From contig NZ_FTOT01000004.1 in NCBI RefSeq assembly GCF_900156815.1, positions 1-64,000 on the forward strand: a stretch of 64,000 nucleotides of DNA. Reading direction: 5' to 3'. Positions 27,363 to 37,272 of the stretch are shown here, in pieces. Positions within the stretch are counted from its first letter, which is position 1. Every line of letters starts with the position of its first letter. The position numbers were made by a program, and so were the translations under genes. The notes under the pieces were generated by a model. The model saw nothing but the letters and a program-made list of their open reading frames with translations, was not told the origin of the DNA and ran no database searches. This stretch comes from Gemmobacter megaterium (lineage in GTDB: Bacteria; Pseudomonadota; Alphaproteobacteria; Rhodobacterales; Rhodobacteraceae).

Positions 27363-27836
27363 ATGGCGCGTGGCATCGATTACGGCAACCTGATGCATCA
27401 GGCGATGCGGGGCCTGATCCGGCAAGTGCTGACCGACGTGGCCGACCATGGTCTGCCCGGCGCGCACCATTTCTTCATCACCTTCGACACGACCGACCCC
27501 GATGTGCAGATTGCCGACTGGCTGCGCGCCCGCTATCCATCGGAAATGACCATCGTGATCCAGCATTGGTTCGAGAACCTGATGGTCGATGACGAGGGGT
27601 TCACCGTCACGCTGAATTTCGGCAACCAGCCCGAACCGATGCGCGTTCCCTTCGACGCGCTGCGCACCTTTGTCGATCCCTCGGTAGAATTCGGTCTGCG
27701 ATTCGAGTCGCATGACGAGGATGATGACGAGGACGCCACCGACGAAGACGACGATGATGACGGCGGCGATGACGATCCCCCGCCCCCCCCGCGAGAGGCC
27801 GAGGTGGTGCGGCTCGACCGCTTCCGCAAGTCCTGA
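27363..27836 (+). CDS. sspB: SspB-alpha, ClpXP adaptor
   Basis: A 157-residue protein with the alphaproteobacterial SspB core (MARGIDYGNLMHQAMRGLIR; FFITFDTTDPDVQI; LNFGNQPEPMRVPFDAL), which delivers ssrA-tagged proteins to ClpXP. A long Asp/Glu-rich linker (about residues 118-140) leads to the C-terminal tail EVVRLDRFRKS, the likely ClpX-docking peptide. The ATG at 27363 follows GAGGGGGCGGC. The next gene starts 4 bp after its stop. Confidence 0.92.
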   Translation: MARGIDYGNLMHQAMRGLIRQVLTDVADHGLPGAHHFFITFDTTDPDVQIADWLRARYPSEMTIVIQHWFENLMVDDEGFTVTLNFGNQPEPMRVPFDALRTFVDPSVEFGLRFESHDEDDDEDATDEDDDDDGGDDDPPPPPREAEVVRLDRFRKS

Positions 27837-27840
27837 GACG

Positions 27841-28395
27841 ATGCTTCAGGATACACGGCTGTTCCTGAAAGAGGCCCTGCGCAATCCGCGCATGGTGTCT
27901 GCGGTTGTACCGTCGTCACCGGCGCTTGCCCGCGCCATGGCCGAAGGGCTGGGCCCGCACAGTGGCAAGGTTGTGGAATTCGGCCCCGGAACCGGGCGGC
28001 TGACCGAGGCGATCCTGGCTGCGGGCGTTCCACCGCAGAACCTGACACTGTTTGAAATGAGCGAGGAGTTCGTCCGCCACCTGCGCCAGCGGTTTCCCGG
28101 CGTGACCGTGGTGCACGGCCCGGCCCAAAGCGCCCCGGATCACATGCCGGCAGAGGCGGAACGGGTGATCTCGGGCCTGCCGCTGTTGTCGATGCCGCAC
28201 GAGCTTCGCGAGGAAATTCTGGCGGCCGCCTTTCAGGTGCTGGCGGTCGGCGGGGTCTATGTGCAGTTCACCTACGGCCCCAAGACACCGCTGACGCCGG
28301 GGCAGATGCTACGGCTTGGCCTGCGCGTGACGCCGCGCAGGCGGGTCTGGGGCAATCTGCCCCCCGCCCGTATCCTGCATTTCCGCCGCGCCTGA
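27841..28395 (+). CDS. PmtA-like phospholipid N-methyltransferase (SAM-dependent)
   Basis: A 184-residue class I methyltransferase with the SAM-binding loop [16 protein letters not shown] and the later segment [11 protein letters not shown]. It resembles the Rhodobacter-type PmtA branch that methylates phosphatidylethanolamine toward phosphatidylcholine, but also rRNA adenine methyltransferase-like proteins, so substrate is inferred. psd and pssA, which make phosphatidylethanolamine, are encoded 9 kb away. It starts 4 bp after sspB. Confidence 0.75.
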   Translation: MLQDTRLFLKEALRNPRMVSAVVPSSPALARAMAEGLGPHSGKVVEFGPGTGRLTEAILAAGVPPQNLTLFEMSEEFVRHLRQRFPGVTVVHGPAQSAPDHMPAEAERVISGLPLLSMPHELREEILAAAFQVLAVGGVYVQFTYGPKTPLTPGQMLRLGLRVTPRRRVWGNLPPARILHFRRA

Positions 28396-28486
28396 CCGGC
28401 GCACGCGCGATGTATGCAGCGGCATACCGATTGATTCCGCCCCTGCCCCGCACTATGCAAGGCAGCGCAGCATTCAGGAGGCCCCG

Positions 28487-29881
28487 ATGACCGCCACCCG
28501 CACCGAGACCGACAGCTTTGGCCCGCTGGACGTCCCCGCCGACAAATACTGGGGCGCGCAGACCCAGCGCAGCATCATCAACTTTCCCATCGGCTGGGAG
28601 CGTCAGCCGGTGCCGATCATCCGTGCACTTGGCGTGATCAAGAAGGCCTGCGCGCTGGTCAACAAGGCCCAAGGCGACATGGCCCCCGAACTGGCTGACG
28701 CCATCGCCGCCGCCGCGCAAGAGGTGATCGACGGCAAGTTCGACGACAATTTCCCGCTGGTGGTCTGGCAGACCGGCTCGGGCACGCAGTCGAACATGAA
28801 CGCAAACGAAGTGATCTCGAACCGCGCCATCGAGATGCTGGGCGGCGTTATGGGCAGCAAGAAGCCGGTCCACCCCAACGACCATTGCAACATGGGGCAA
28901 TCGTCGAACGACACCTTCCCCACCGCCATGCATGTGGCCATCGGGATGCTGGCGCGCGACGTGCTGCTGCCGGGTCTGGAAAAGCTCCACGCTGCGTTGC
29001 AGGCGAAGTCCGAGGAATTCAAGGACATCATCAAGATCGGGCGCACCCATACCCAGGATGCGACGCCGCTGACGCTGGGCCAGGAATTCGGCGGCTACGC
29101 CCATCAGGTCGCCAAAGGGATCGAGCGGGTCAAGGCCTGCCTGCCCGACATCTACGAACTGGCGCAGGGCGGCACCGCCGTGGGCACCGGGCTGAACACC
29201 CGTGTGGGCTGGGACAGCCGCGTCGCCGCGCAGATTGCCGACATCACCGGCCTGCCCTTTGTCACAGCGCCGAACAAATTCGAGTCGCTGGCCGCCCATG
29301 ACGCGATGGTCATGTTCAGCGGCGCCCTGAAAACCGTGGCTGCCAGCCTGTTCAAGATCGCCAATGACATGCGTCTGCTGGGCTCTGGCCCGCGCTCGGG
29401 TCTGGGCGAGCTGATCCTGCCGGAAAACGAGCCGGGATCGTCGATCATGCCCGGCAAGGTCAACCCGACCCAGGCCGAGGCGCTGACCATGGTTTGCGCC
29501 CATGTCATGGGCAATGACGCCGCCGTCGGCTTTGCCGGCAGCCAGGGCCATTTCGAGTTGAACGTCTACAATCCGATGATGTCCTACAACGTGCTGCAAT
29601 CCATGCAGTTGCTGGGCGATGCGGCGGGCAGCTTTACCGATAACATGGTCGCGGGCACCCAGGCCAATGTCACCCGCATCGACAAGCTGATGAAGGAATC
29701 GCTGATGCTGGTGACGGCGCTGGCCCCCACCATCGGCTATGACAACGCGACAAAGGTTGCCAAGACCGCGCACAAGAACGGCACTACCTTGCGCGAAGAG
29801 GCGATCAACCTGGGCTTCGTCGACGGCGAAACCTTTGACCGCGTGGTCCGCCCCGAGGACATGATCAGCCCCAAGGGCTGA
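28487..29881 (+). CDS. fumC: Class II fumarate hydratase
   Basis: A 464-residue cytoplasmic enzyme of the TCA cycle that interconverts fumarate and malate. Present are the class II signature [13 protein letters not shown], the substrate segments [12 protein letters not shown] and NQSSND-like [13 protein letters not shown], and [16 protein letters not shown]. Length equals the family norm. The ATG at 28487 follows AGGAGGCCCCG. It is transcribed alone or with the small gene that starts 91 bp later. Confidence 0.97.
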   Translation: MTATRTETDSFGPLDVPADKYWGAQTQRSIINFPIGWERQPVPIIRALGVIKKACALVNKAQGDMAPELADAIAAAAQEVIDGKFDDNFPLVVWQTGSGTQSNMNANEVISNRAIEMLGGVMGSKKPVHPNDHCNMGQSSNDTFPTAMHVAIGMLARDVLLPGLEKLHAALQAKSEEFKDIIKIGRTHTQDATPLTLGQEFGGYAHQVAKGIERVKACLPDIYELAQGGTAVGTGLNTRVGWDSRVAAQIADITGLPFVTAPNKFESLAAHDAMVMFSGALKTVAASLFKIANDMRLLGSGPRSGLGELILPENEPGSSIMPGKVNPTQAEALTMVCAHVMGNDAAVGFAGSQGHFELNVYNPMMSYNVLQSMQLLGDAAGSFTDNMVAGTQANVTRIDKLMKESLMLVTALAPTIGYDNATKVAKTAHKNGTTLREEAINLGFVDGETFDRVVRPEDMISPKG

Positions 29882-29972
29882 GCCGACGGGTTGAGACGAG
29901 GGTTCGGGCGCAGCGGCCCCGGACCGAACCTTCCGGCGGGCGCGCGCTCCGCAGGTACCGGCGAGGACGGAG

Positions 29973-30152
29973 ATGGCCGAACTGATCAACCTGCGCCAGA
30001 AACGGAAAGAGGCGGCCCGCAAGGCCGCCCGCACCCAAGCCGATGCCAATGCCGCCAGATTCGGGCGCAGCAAAGCGGAAAAGGAACTGGCCAGCGCCCA
30101 GACGGACAAGGCTGCGCGCGATCTGGACGGCCACAAGCGCGACGACACCTGA
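29973..30152 (+). CDS. DUF4169 small basic protein
   Basis: A 59-residue protein, MAELINLRQKRKEAARKAAR followed by a charged helical tail ending in GHKRDDT. The start MAELINLRQ(R/K)RK is characteristic of DUF4169, a small family frequent downstream of fumC in Rhodobacteraceae. A GGACGGAG site lies just upstream. Function unknown; strongly helical and charged. It ends two bases from the convergent gene at 30154. Confidence 0.75.
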   Translation: MAELINLRQKRKEAARKAARTQADANAARFGRSKAEKELASAQTDKAARDLDGHKRDDT

Positions 30153-30153
30153 G

Positions 30154-30711
30154 TCACGAGGCGCGGGCGAAATACCGCTCTGCGGGCAACAGCGCGGCCA
30201 GCTTGCCCGCCATCAGCCATTCGCGTTCCCACGGCGCATCGGACCCGACCAGAACCACCTGATCCCCCGGCAGCTTTCCCATCGCCTCGCGCAGGGCCGC
30301 TGCGGCCTGGGCAAACGAGGCAAAGGGGCGGGGCGCCACATGGGCGCGATCCAGCGCGCCGGGATTGGCCGCCACCAACGCGCCGGGCGGCATGGATTGT
30401 GCCAGCGCAATCCGGTCCGCCCCGGTGATCGCCGCCAGATGCACCGCTTCGGGCGCGGCAATACGGGCCACGGCATCGACACGCAGCGCATTTGTCGAAA
30501 ACAGAAAGGCGATGACATCATGCCCGCTTGCGGCGCGCACGCCGGCATAGGTCTTGTAGTCCAGCCCCAGTTCAGCGGCGCGTTTCACCCGCATACGCAC
30601 CACCTCGACCGGCAGGACGGGCAACAACCGCGCCCGCGCAGTGGTCCAGCAATGCTTGCGCCAGGCAAGGCCGTTCCAGTCCGGCCCACCGTTATGCCCG
30701 ATCCCTGCCAT
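30154..30711 (-). CDS. Conserved protein of unknown function with an IGHNGGP motif
   Basis: About 185 residues starting MAGIGHNGGPDWNGLAWRKH. The IGHNGGP motif followed by an Asp/Trp-rich stretch occurs in many short alphaproteobacterial and phage-related proteins without known function. The rest is alternating alpha/beta, with no catalytic motif I can name. ATG at 30711 has AGGAG six bases upstream; an ATG at 30717 is too close to it. Divergent from the ribbon-helix-helix gene. Confidence 0.65.
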   Translation of the reverse strand: MAGIGHNGGPDWNGLAWRKHCWTTARARLLPVLPVEVVRMRVKRAAELGLDYKTYAGVRAASGHDVIAFLFSTNALRVDAVARIAAPEAVHLAAITGADRIALAQSMPPGALVAANPGALDRAHVAPRPFASFAQAAAALREAMGKLPGDQVVLVGSDAPWEREWLMAGKLAALLPAERYFARAS

Positions 30712-30828
30712 CGCCATCTCCTGTGCTGTCCGACGGCGCAAGTCTTGCATTGCCACCTGCGCAGCGGCAAGGTCGGCGCGGCAAGATCCGGGGGCCCCGC
30801 CCATCCCTGCCCAACAAACTGGCACACC

Positions 30829-31053
30829 ATGTCCGACCGACCGCTCAAACACTCGATCACGCTGCACGGCCACCGCACCAGCGTTTCGCTGGAGGATGAT
30901 TTCTGGCAGGCGTTACAGGAAATCGCCGCACTGGAGGGCCGCCCGCTTGCGGCCCTGGCTGCGGAAATAGACGCCGCCCGCGCGCCGGACACCGGGCTGG
31001 CCACCGCCATACGCCTGCATGTGCTGAGGCATTTCCGCCACAAGGCGTCTTAG
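30829..31053 (+). CDS. Ribbon-helix-helix DNA-binding protein
   Basis: A 74-residue protein, KHSITLHGHRTSVSLEDDFW then ALQEIAALEGRPLAALAAEI, matching the RHH_4 type of ribbon-helix-helix domain: a short beta strand and two helices forming a dimer. Likely a small regulator; no toxin gene is next to it. Only a weak site precedes the ATG. It lies 216 bp before the tad secretin gene and could be a local regulator, which is inference from position only. Confidence 0.78.
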   Translation: MSDRPLKHSITLHGHRTSVSLEDDFWQALQEIAALEGRPLAALAAEIDAARAPDTGLATAIRLHVLRHFRHKAS

Positions 31054-31269
31054 CCCCTCGCCCATATGGTATGGCAGGATCACCTGCGCCCTACATCTTG
31101 CGCCGCGAGTCCTGGATGTGCCGATCCGCCCCAGCGGCCGGATGCAGTGTAACGTCTTGAAACTTGCAATGATTCGCGGGTTCATGCAGACTGCGGGCAA
31201 TAGTGGTGTACAAGACCAACGAACCGGACGCAGATCCGGCGGGCAGCGGTGATCGGAGAGGCAGGTCAC

Positions 31270-32694
31270 ATGAGTATCAGATTGATCGGGCAGGCCAGCC
31301 TGATGGGGTTTTCATTGGCCCTGTTCATGGCACCAACAGGTGCCGTGGGTGAAAGCATACGCGTCATGCGCGGCGAGGCGGCATCTGCCTTGCAGGTTCC
31401 GATGAACCGCGCCGTCGTCGTGGAAAGTGACACGCCCTTTGCCGAACTGTCGATTGCCAACCCCGGCATCGCCGATATTTCCACCTTGTCGGACCGTTCG
31501 ATCTATGTGCTTGGCAAGACGCCGGGACGCACCACGCTGACATTGCTGTCGGCGGATGGGCGGCTGATCTCTAACGTCGAAGTGCAGGTGACGCCGGATA
31601 TCGCAGAGTTCAAGGAACGCCTGCGCCAGATTCTGCCCGCCGAAAAGATCGAGGTGCGCACCGCCAATGACGGGATCGTCATGTCGGGCACGGTATCGTC
31701 CATCGCGCGGCTGGACCGTGCCCTGGACCTCGCCGAACGCTATGCGCCTGGCCGGGTCTCGAACCTGATGAGCGTGGGCGGTACGCAGCAGGTCATGCTG
31801 AAAGTGCGCTTTGCCGAAATGCAGCGGTCGGTGTCAAAATCGCTGTCGGCCTCGCTGGCTGCGCGCGGCACGGCTGGCCGCGCCGGTGTGGTGGGCGGAA
31901 CCGGCAACTTTACCGGCAGCGGCGCGATCGGAACCGTGTTCGACGGTGGCAGCTTCCCGATCAATGCCCAAAGCGCGGGTGCGCTGGGGCTGGGGTTCTC
32001 GGCGGGGTCGATGCAATTCGCCGTGCTGCTGGAGGCGCTGGAATCCAAGGGGGTCGTGCGGACACTGGCCGAACCGAACCTTACCGCCCTGTCAGGGCAA
32101 GAGGCCAAATTCCTTGCCGGTGGCGAGTATCCCATCCCGGTACGGGATGACGATGGCGGCATCAGCGTGGAGTACAAGCCCTTTGGGGTCGAGTTGAACT
32201 TCACCCCCCGTGTGGTGGATGGCGATGCGATCAACCTGACGATCAACGCCGCCGTTTCTGCGCTGGACAGCTCCATCGCGGTGCAGGCGTCGGGCATTTC
32301 GATCAACGGCTTCAAGCGGCGGGAAACCTCGACCACGGTCGAGATGCGCGACGGCGAAAGCTTTGCCATCGCCGGTCTGTTGCAGGACGATTTCCGCAAT
32401 CTCAAGGGCCAGGTTCCGTGGTTGGGCGACATTCCGATCCTGGGTGCGCTGTTCCGTTCGGCGGACTACAATCGTGAACAGTCGGAACTGGTGATCATCG
32501 TCACCCCGCATCTTGTCACCCCGACGCGAGGCGAGGCCCTGGCCCTGCCGACCGACCGCATCAAGCTGCCCAGCGAAAAGGAGTTCTTCCTGTTCGGCAA
32601 GGTGGCAGGCGGCGACCGCAAGGCGCCCAAGGGTGCTGCGGGCGAGGTGGCCCGGCAGGATTTCACCGCCCCCTATGGCTATGTGATGGAGTAA
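31270..32694 (+). CDS. cpaC: Tad pilus outer-membrane secretin (CpaC/RcpA)
   Basis: A 474-residue secretin. A signal peptide (about 28 residues) is followed by the pilus-assembly N-terminal domain (residues about 30-100), a BON-like domain (about 105-170) and the secretin domain ending near residue 430, with FLAGGEYPIPV, EYKPFGVELNFTPRV and VPWLGDIPILGALFRS typical of the family. It forms the channel for the Flp pilus. CpaB (RcpC) normally precedes it and is missing. The start MSIRLIGQASLMG at 31270 has GGAGAGGCAGG upstream. Confidence 0.94.
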   Translation: MSIRLIGQASLMGFSLALFMAPTGAVGESIRVMRGEAASALQVPMNRAVVVESDTPFAELSIANPGIADISTLSDRSIYVLGKTPGRTTLTLLSADGRLISNVEVQVTPDIAEFKERLRQILPAEKIEVRTANDGIVMSGTVSSIARLDRALDLAERYAPGRVSNLMSVGGTQQVMLKVRFAEMQRSVSKSLSASLAARGTAGRAGVVGGTGNFTGSGAIGTVFDGGSFPINAQSAGALGLGFSAGSMQFAVLLEALESKGVVRTLAEPNLTALSGQEAKFLAGGEYPIPVRDDDGGISVEYKPFGVELNFTPRVVDGDAINLTINAAVSALDSSIAVQASGISINGFKRRETSTTVEMRDGESFAIAGLLQDDFRNLKGQVPWLGDIPILGALFRSADYNREQSELVIIVTPHLVTPTRGEALALPTDRIKLPSEKEFFLFGKVAGGDRKAPKGAAGEVARQDFTAPYGYVME

Positions 32695-32699
32695 GCGCC

Positions 32700-33344
32700 A
32701 TGGCCCTTTCGCTGCGCGCCCCCGTTGCCGTCCTTGCCTTGCTTGCCCTGACCGCCTGTGCCGATCACGAAATGGGTGCCGAACTCAGCACGACCGGCTT
32801 TGGCGACGCCACCATGAACAACACCATGATCCAGTCTGGCCAAAAGGATTATGTGATGGATCTGGCCGGGCGCTTCTCGCGCGAGGTGCCGGATACGGTG
32901 AACTTTGCCTTCAATTCGGCTGTTCTGGACGGACAGGCGCAGGATATCCTGCGCCGTCAGGCCCACTGGATCCGCCAGTTCCCCGAAGTGCGCTTCCGCG
33001 TGTTCGGCCATACCGACCTTGTCGGCTCCGACGCCTATAACAAGGGGTTGGGCCTGCGCCGGGCACAGGCGGTTGTGGCCTATCTGGGCACCCAGGGTAT
33101 CAGCCGTTCGCGGCTGGAGGCGATGGTCAGCTACGGCAAGACCCGCCCCATCATCCAGACCACGAACGAGGAACGCCAGAACCGCCGGACCGTCACCGAA
33201 GTGAGCGGGTTCGTGAAACGGCATCCGACCGTGATGAACGGCAAATATGCCGAAGTCGTGTTCCGCGAATACATCACCGAGGCTGAACGCCAGCATCCGC
33301 AGAACAAGCCCGTCGTGACACAGGTCGGCGACACCGGCGACTGA
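32700..33344 (+). CDS. OmpA-domain lipoprotein of the tad locus
   Basis: A 214-residue protein with a lipobox (LTAC, Cys20) and an OmpA-like peptidoglycan-binding domain at about 60-165 (FAFNSAVLDGQAQDILRRQA; FGHTDLVGSDAYNKGLGLRR). It occupies the position of cpaD and is the usual version in Rhodobacterales; probably it anchors the secretin to peptidoglycan. It starts 5 bp after the secretin stop and is followed by a strong terminator. Confidence 0.9.
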   Translation: MALSLRAPVAVLALLALTACADHEMGAELSTTGFGDATMNNTMIQSGQKDYVMDLAGRFSREVPDTVNFAFNSAVLDGQAQDILRRQAHWIRQFPEVRFRVFGHTDLVGSDAYNKGLGLRRAQAVVAYLGTQGISRSRLEAMVSYGKTRPIIQTTNEERQNRRTVTEVSGFVKRHPTVMNGKYAEVVFREYITEAERQHPQNKPVVTQVGDTGD

Positions 33345-33374
33345 CGCATCTGTCAGACCCAATGGCGACCAAAG

Positions 33375-33402
33375 GCGCGGAACGTCACGTTCCGCGCTTT
33401 TT
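33375..33402 (+). terminator. Rho-independent terminator inside the tad locus
   Basis: A near-perfect inverted repeat, GCGCGGAAC / GTTCCGCGC around GTCAC, followed directly by TTTTT. It lies 31 bp after the OmpA-domain gene and 167 bp before cpaE, so the locus is probably two transcription units. Confidence 0.85.
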
Positions 33403-33568
33403 ACATCTAAAATACCGAAGAATGACGACTTTTTAGCCCAATTCTCGCCACCATTTCCCACGACCTTGCAATCAAGAAGCACAGCGCGCGACCACTGAGT
33501 CGTGCGGGGCCGTTTCGGGTGGCCGTGGCGCCGCCCGAGATCCTGCCCCGGAAACCGAGGATTGGCGT

Positions 33569-34831
33569 ATGGCAAACGTGGCCCAACTGCATCCCGAACC
33601 GGCCCCCGTGGTCGCCTGCACGGTATCGCGGGATGTACAGAACTTCGATCTGCTGATCGAGGATATGGAGGCCGAGCTTGGCGAAGGCTGGGGCGATCTG
33701 TCATTCGGCGACGCGCTGGTGTTCTTCGGCCAACCCGAAGCCGCCGCGCTGGAATTCATCGCGGTCGCGGTGGATGCCGATGACGAGAGCAACCTTGCGG
33801 AGATTTCCGAGGTTGTGACCGCCGCCCGCGACAAGGGAATTCGCGTTATTCTTGTCGCCGATCAGATGAGCCCGGCAAGCCTGCACCAACTGTTGCGGCT
33901 GGGGGCCGAAGACTTCGTGCCCTACCCGCTGCCCGAAGGGGCATTGCATGATGCGGTGGATCGGCTGCGCCGCCCTGCCCCGCCGCCGTCGGCGGTCACA
34001 GTCGCGCCCGAAACCGGGCAGGCCCCACCGGCCTTCAAGGCCAAGGGCGACCGCGACGGCGTGATCCTGCCGGTTCATGGCCTGGCAGGAGGGGTGGGCG
34101 CAACCTCGTTCGCGGTGAACCTGGCCTGGGAACTGGCCACACTGTCCAAGACCGATGCGCCGCGTGTGTGCGTCATCGACCTGGATTTCCAGTTCGGATC
34201 GGTTGCGACCTATCTGGATCTGCCGCGCCGCGATCAGGTGTTCGAAATTCTGTCCGACACCGCGTCGATCGACAGCGACGCCTTTGTGCAATCCATGTTG
34301 TCGTTCAATGACAAGCTGCATGTCTTCACATCGCCCGCCGACATGCTCCCGCTGGATTTCGTGACGGCAGAGGATATCAATCGCCTGTTGGCAATGGCGC
34401 GGGCGAACTTCGACTTCATCATCGTCGATATGCCCAAGACCATCGTGCAATGGACTGAAACGGTACTGAATCAGGCGCATGTGTATTTTGCCCTGATCGA
34501 ACTGGACATGCGCAGTGCCCAGAACGCCCTGCGCCTGGTCCGTGCGTTGAAGGCCGAGAACCTGCCGCACGAAAAGCTGCGCTTTGCCCTGAACCGCGCG
34601 CCGGGCTTTACCGACCTCTCGGGCAAGAGCCGCGCCAAACGCCTGGCCGAAAGCCTGTCGATCGAGATCGAGGTCATGTTGCCCGATGCGGGCAAGCCGC
34701 TGACCCAATCCAATGACCACGGGCTGCCGCTGTCCGAAAATGCAGCGAAAAATCCGCTGCGCAAGGAAATCCAGAAGCTGGCCCGACAGATCAACGACCT
34801 GAACAAGGCCGTAGAAACCGCCCGGAAGTAA
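33569..34831 (+). CDS. cpaE: Tad pilus localisation ATPase CpaE/TadZ
   Basis: A 420-residue protein with an atypical receiver-like N-terminal domain (about 20-135) and a MinD/ParA-type ATPase domain with the deviant loop GLAGGVGATSFAVNLAWE and DLDFQFGSVATYLDLPRRD. CpaE/TadZ places the pilus machine at the cell pole. The loop has ATS rather than K-T/S, as in other TadZ proteins. It is the first gene after the internal terminator, so a promoter is expected at 33403-33568. Confidence 0.93.
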   Translation: MANVAQLHPEPAPVVACTVSRDVQNFDLLIEDMEAELGEGWGDLSFGDALVFFGQPEAAALEFIAVAVDADDESNLAEISEVVTAARDKGIRVILVADQMSPASLHQLLRLGAEDFVPYPLPEGALHDAVDRLRRPAPPPSAVTVAPETGQAPPAFKAKGDRDGVILPVHGLAGGVGATSFAVNLAWELATLSKTDAPRVCVIDLDFQFGSVATYLDLPRRDQVFEILSDTASIDSDAFVQSMLSFNDKLHVFTSPADMLPLDFVTAEDINRLLAMARANFDFIIVDMPKTIVQWTETVLNQAHVYFALIELDMRSAQNALRLVRALKAENLPHEKLRFALNRAPGFTDLSGKSRAKRLAESLSIEIEVMLPDAGKPLTQSNDHGLPLSENAAKNPLRKEIQKLARQINDLNKAVETARK

Positions 34832-34841
34832 GGGGTCCCGC

Positions 34842-36290
34842 ATGTTCTCCCGCTATCGCAAGTCGTCCATCGACAAGGGTGCTCCGGCAACGGTCAGCGC
34901 GGCTGCGGCTGTTGCGCCTCCTGCGGGGCTGCCAAGCCGCGCCCCTCTGGCCAGCCTGAAACAGAACGCCGCCCCGCCGATCGCACCGGCCCAGGCGGTT
35001 GCCGCCGACAAGGACAAGAAGCGCAAGGAGCGGCTGGGCTCGCTCAAGGTCGAACTGCACAAGCGGCTGCTGGAGAACCTGAACCTCTCGGCGCTGGAAC
35101 ATGCCTCCGAGGCAGATCTGCGCTCCGAAATCGCCGACATCTCGAACGAGGCGCTGGCAGAGCTGTCGGTTGTCCTGAACAAGGAAGACCGCAGCCAGTT
35201 GTATCAGGAACTTTACGACGAGGTGATGGGGCTTGGCCCTATCGAACCGTTGCTGAAGGACGATACGGTCAACGACATCCTGATCAACGGCCCGCATCAG
35301 ATCTTCATCGAACGGGCGGGCAAGCTGACGCTGTCGGACATCACCTTCAAGGATGAAAAGCACCTGCTGCGGATCATCGACAAGATCGTGTCCGCCGTTG
35401 GACGCCGGGTTGACGAATCGAACCCCTATGTCGACGCCCGGTTGCAGGACGGCAGCCGTTTCAACGCCATGGTGCCGCCGGTTGCGGTGGATGGCTCGCT
35501 CGTCTCGATCCGCAAGTTCAAGAAGGACAAGCTCAAGATCGAGGATCTGGTCCGTTTCGGCGCCTTTACCGAAGAGATGGCGGCCTACCTGCAAGCCGCA
35601 GTGGCCACGCGCCTGAACGTGATCGTCTCGGGCGGTACCGGATCGGGGAAAACCACAACGCTGAACGCCCTGTCCAGCTTCATCGACGATCACGAGCGTA
35701 TCCTGACCATCGAGGACACGGCGGAACTTCAACTTCAGCAAACCCATGTCGGCCGCATGGAAAGCCGCCCGGCCAACGTCGAAGGCAAAGGCGCGGTCAC
35801 GCAACGCGACTGCCTGCGCAACGCACTGCGGATGCGGCCAGACCGGATCATCGTCGGCGAAACCCGCGGCGAAGAAGTGATCGACATGTTGCAAGCCATG
35901 AACACCGGCCACGACGGCTCCATGACCACGATCCACGCCAACAATGCCCGCGATGCCGTCAGCCGCCTGGAAAACATGGTGGCCATGTCGGGGATCGAAA
36001 TGCCGCTGAAAGCCATGCGCGCCCAGATTGCCAGCGCCGTCAACCTGATCGTGCAGGCCTCCCGCCTTCAGGACGGCAGCCGCCGCATGACCTCGATCAC
36101 CGAGATTACCGGGATGGAGGGAGACGTGATCTCGATGCAGGAGATCTTTCGCTACGAACGGCTTGGCGTGGCGCCGGATGGCAAGATCATCGGCCGTTTC
36201 AACGCGACCGGGGTGCGCTCTGCCTATTCCGACCGCTTCAAGCAGTGGGGCTACGACCTGCCCGCCACGATCTACGAACCCCTGCCATAG
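34842..36290 (+). CDS. tadA: Tad pilus assembly ATPase TadA/CpaF
   Basis: A 482-residue type II/IV secretion ATPase with Walker [15 protein letters not shown], the Asp box and Walker B ([19 protein letters not shown]), and the His box ([17 protein letters not shown]). It powers Flp pilus assembly at the inner membrane with TadB and TadC. The N-terminal 70 residues are Ala/Pro-rich. It starts 10 bp after cpaE. Confidence 0.96.
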   Translation: MFSRYRKSSIDKGAPATVSAAAAVAPPAGLPSRAPLASLKQNAAPPIAPAQAVAADKDKKRKERLGSLKVELHKRLLENLNLSALEHASEADLRSEIADISNEALAELSVVLNKEDRSQLYQELYDEVMGLGPIEPLLKDDTVNDILINGPHQIFIERAGKLTLSDITFKDEKHLLRIIDKIVSAVGRRVDESNPYVDARLQDGSRFNAMVPPVAVDGSLVSIRKFKKDKLKIEDLVRFGAFTEEMAAYLQAAVATRLNVIVSGGTGSGKTTTLNALSSFIDDHERILTIEDTAELQLQQTHVGRMESRPANVEGKGAVTQRDCLRNALRMRPDRIIVGETRGEEVIDMLQAMNTGHDGSMTTIHANNARDAVSRLENMVAMSGIEMPLKAMRAQIASAVNLIVQASRLQDGSRRMTSITEITGMEGDVISMQEIFRYERLGVAPDGKIIGRFNATGVRSAYSDRFKQWGYDLPATIYEPLP

Positions 36291-36299
36291 GAACACATC

Positions 36300-37268
36300 A
36301 TGGAATTCTCGACGGCCCCGCTGATCTACGGCCTTGTCGCCCTGGGCGTGTTCCTGCTGGTCGAAGGCTTGTATCTGACGGTCTTTGGCAAATCGATCAG
36401 GCTTGACCGCAAGGTCAACCGCCGCCTTGCCCTGCTGGAAAAGGGCGGCAACCGCGAACAGGTTCTGGAACAACTCCGCAAGGAAATGGGCCAGCACCTG
36501 AAATCGCGGTCGATACCGCTCTACTCCGTGCTGGCCGAAAAGGCGCAAAAGGCCAATATCGCCTTTTCGCCCAAGGCCCTGATCGGGATCATGGTGGCCA
36601 TGTCGGGCGTCGCCTACATTGGCCTGACCATCGGCACCGAGGCGGAAACACCCGTCCGGCTGCTGGTCGCGGTGGTGATGGGCTTTGGCAGTGTCTTTGT
36701 CTGGGTCAACAAAAAAGCCAAGAAACGCATGGACCTGCTGGAAGAACAACTGCCCGACGCGGTTGAACTGATGGTCCGCTCCCTGCGCGTGGGACACCCT
36801 TTTTCGGCGGCCATCGGCATTGTCGCCAAGGAAATTCCCGATCCGCTGGGCACCGAATTCGGTGTGATCGCCGACGAATCCGCCTATGGACGTGACGTTG
36901 GCGACAGTCTCAAGGCCCTGGCCGAGCGGATGGACATGCAGGATTTGCGCTTCCTGGCCGTGGCCGTCACCATCCAGCAGCAATCGGGCGGCAACCTCGC
37001 CGAGGTGCTGGACGGGCTGGCCAAGGTGATCCGTTCGCGCTTCAAGCTGTTCCGCCGCGTCAAGGCGATCACCGCCGAGGCGAAGTGGTCGGGCATGTTC
37101 CTGTCGGGATTTCCCATCGCCGCCATGATCATGATCCAGGTGATCAAACCGGACTACTACGACGAGGTGAAAGAGACGGCCTATTTCATCCCCACCGCGC
37201 TGGTCGTGGGGGCCGTCCTGACGATCAATGTGATCTACATGAAGATCATGGTCAACATCAAGGTGTGA
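36300..37268 (+). CDS. tadB: Tad inner-membrane platform protein TadB
   Basis: A 322-residue T2SSF-domain protein with four hydrophobic helices (near residues 5-25, 95-140, 265-285 and 295-318) around a cytoplasmic helical domain containing LPDAVELMVRSLRVGHPFSAAI. It forms the inner-membrane platform with TadC. It starts 9 bp after tadA. Confidence 0.94.
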   Translation: MEFSTAPLIYGLVALGVFLLVEGLYLTVFGKSIRLDRKVNRRLALLEKGGNREQVLEQLRKEMGQHLKSRSIPLYSVLAEKAQKANIAFSPKALIGIMVAMSGVAYIGLTIGTEAETPVRLLVAVVMGFGSVFVWVNKKAKKRMDLLEEQLPDAVELMVRSLRVGHPFSAAIGIVAKEIPDPLGTEFGVIADESAYGRDVGDSLKALAERMDMQDLRFLAVAVTIQQQSGGNLAEVLDGLAKVIRSRFKLFRRVKAITAEAKWSGMFLSGFPIAAMIMIQVIKPDYYDEVKETAYFIPTALVVGAVLTINVIYMKIMVNIKV

Positions 37269-37272
37269 CGAT

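Noticed and set aside
28268-30232. A 654-codon minus-strand frame opposite fumC
   Set aside because: Antisense shadow of fumC; no recognisable motif.
31054-31269. Possible small flp pilin or cpaB gene before the secretin
   Set aside because: No short frame shows the prepilin cleavage motif or a hydrophobic pilin helix, and the space is too small for cpaB.
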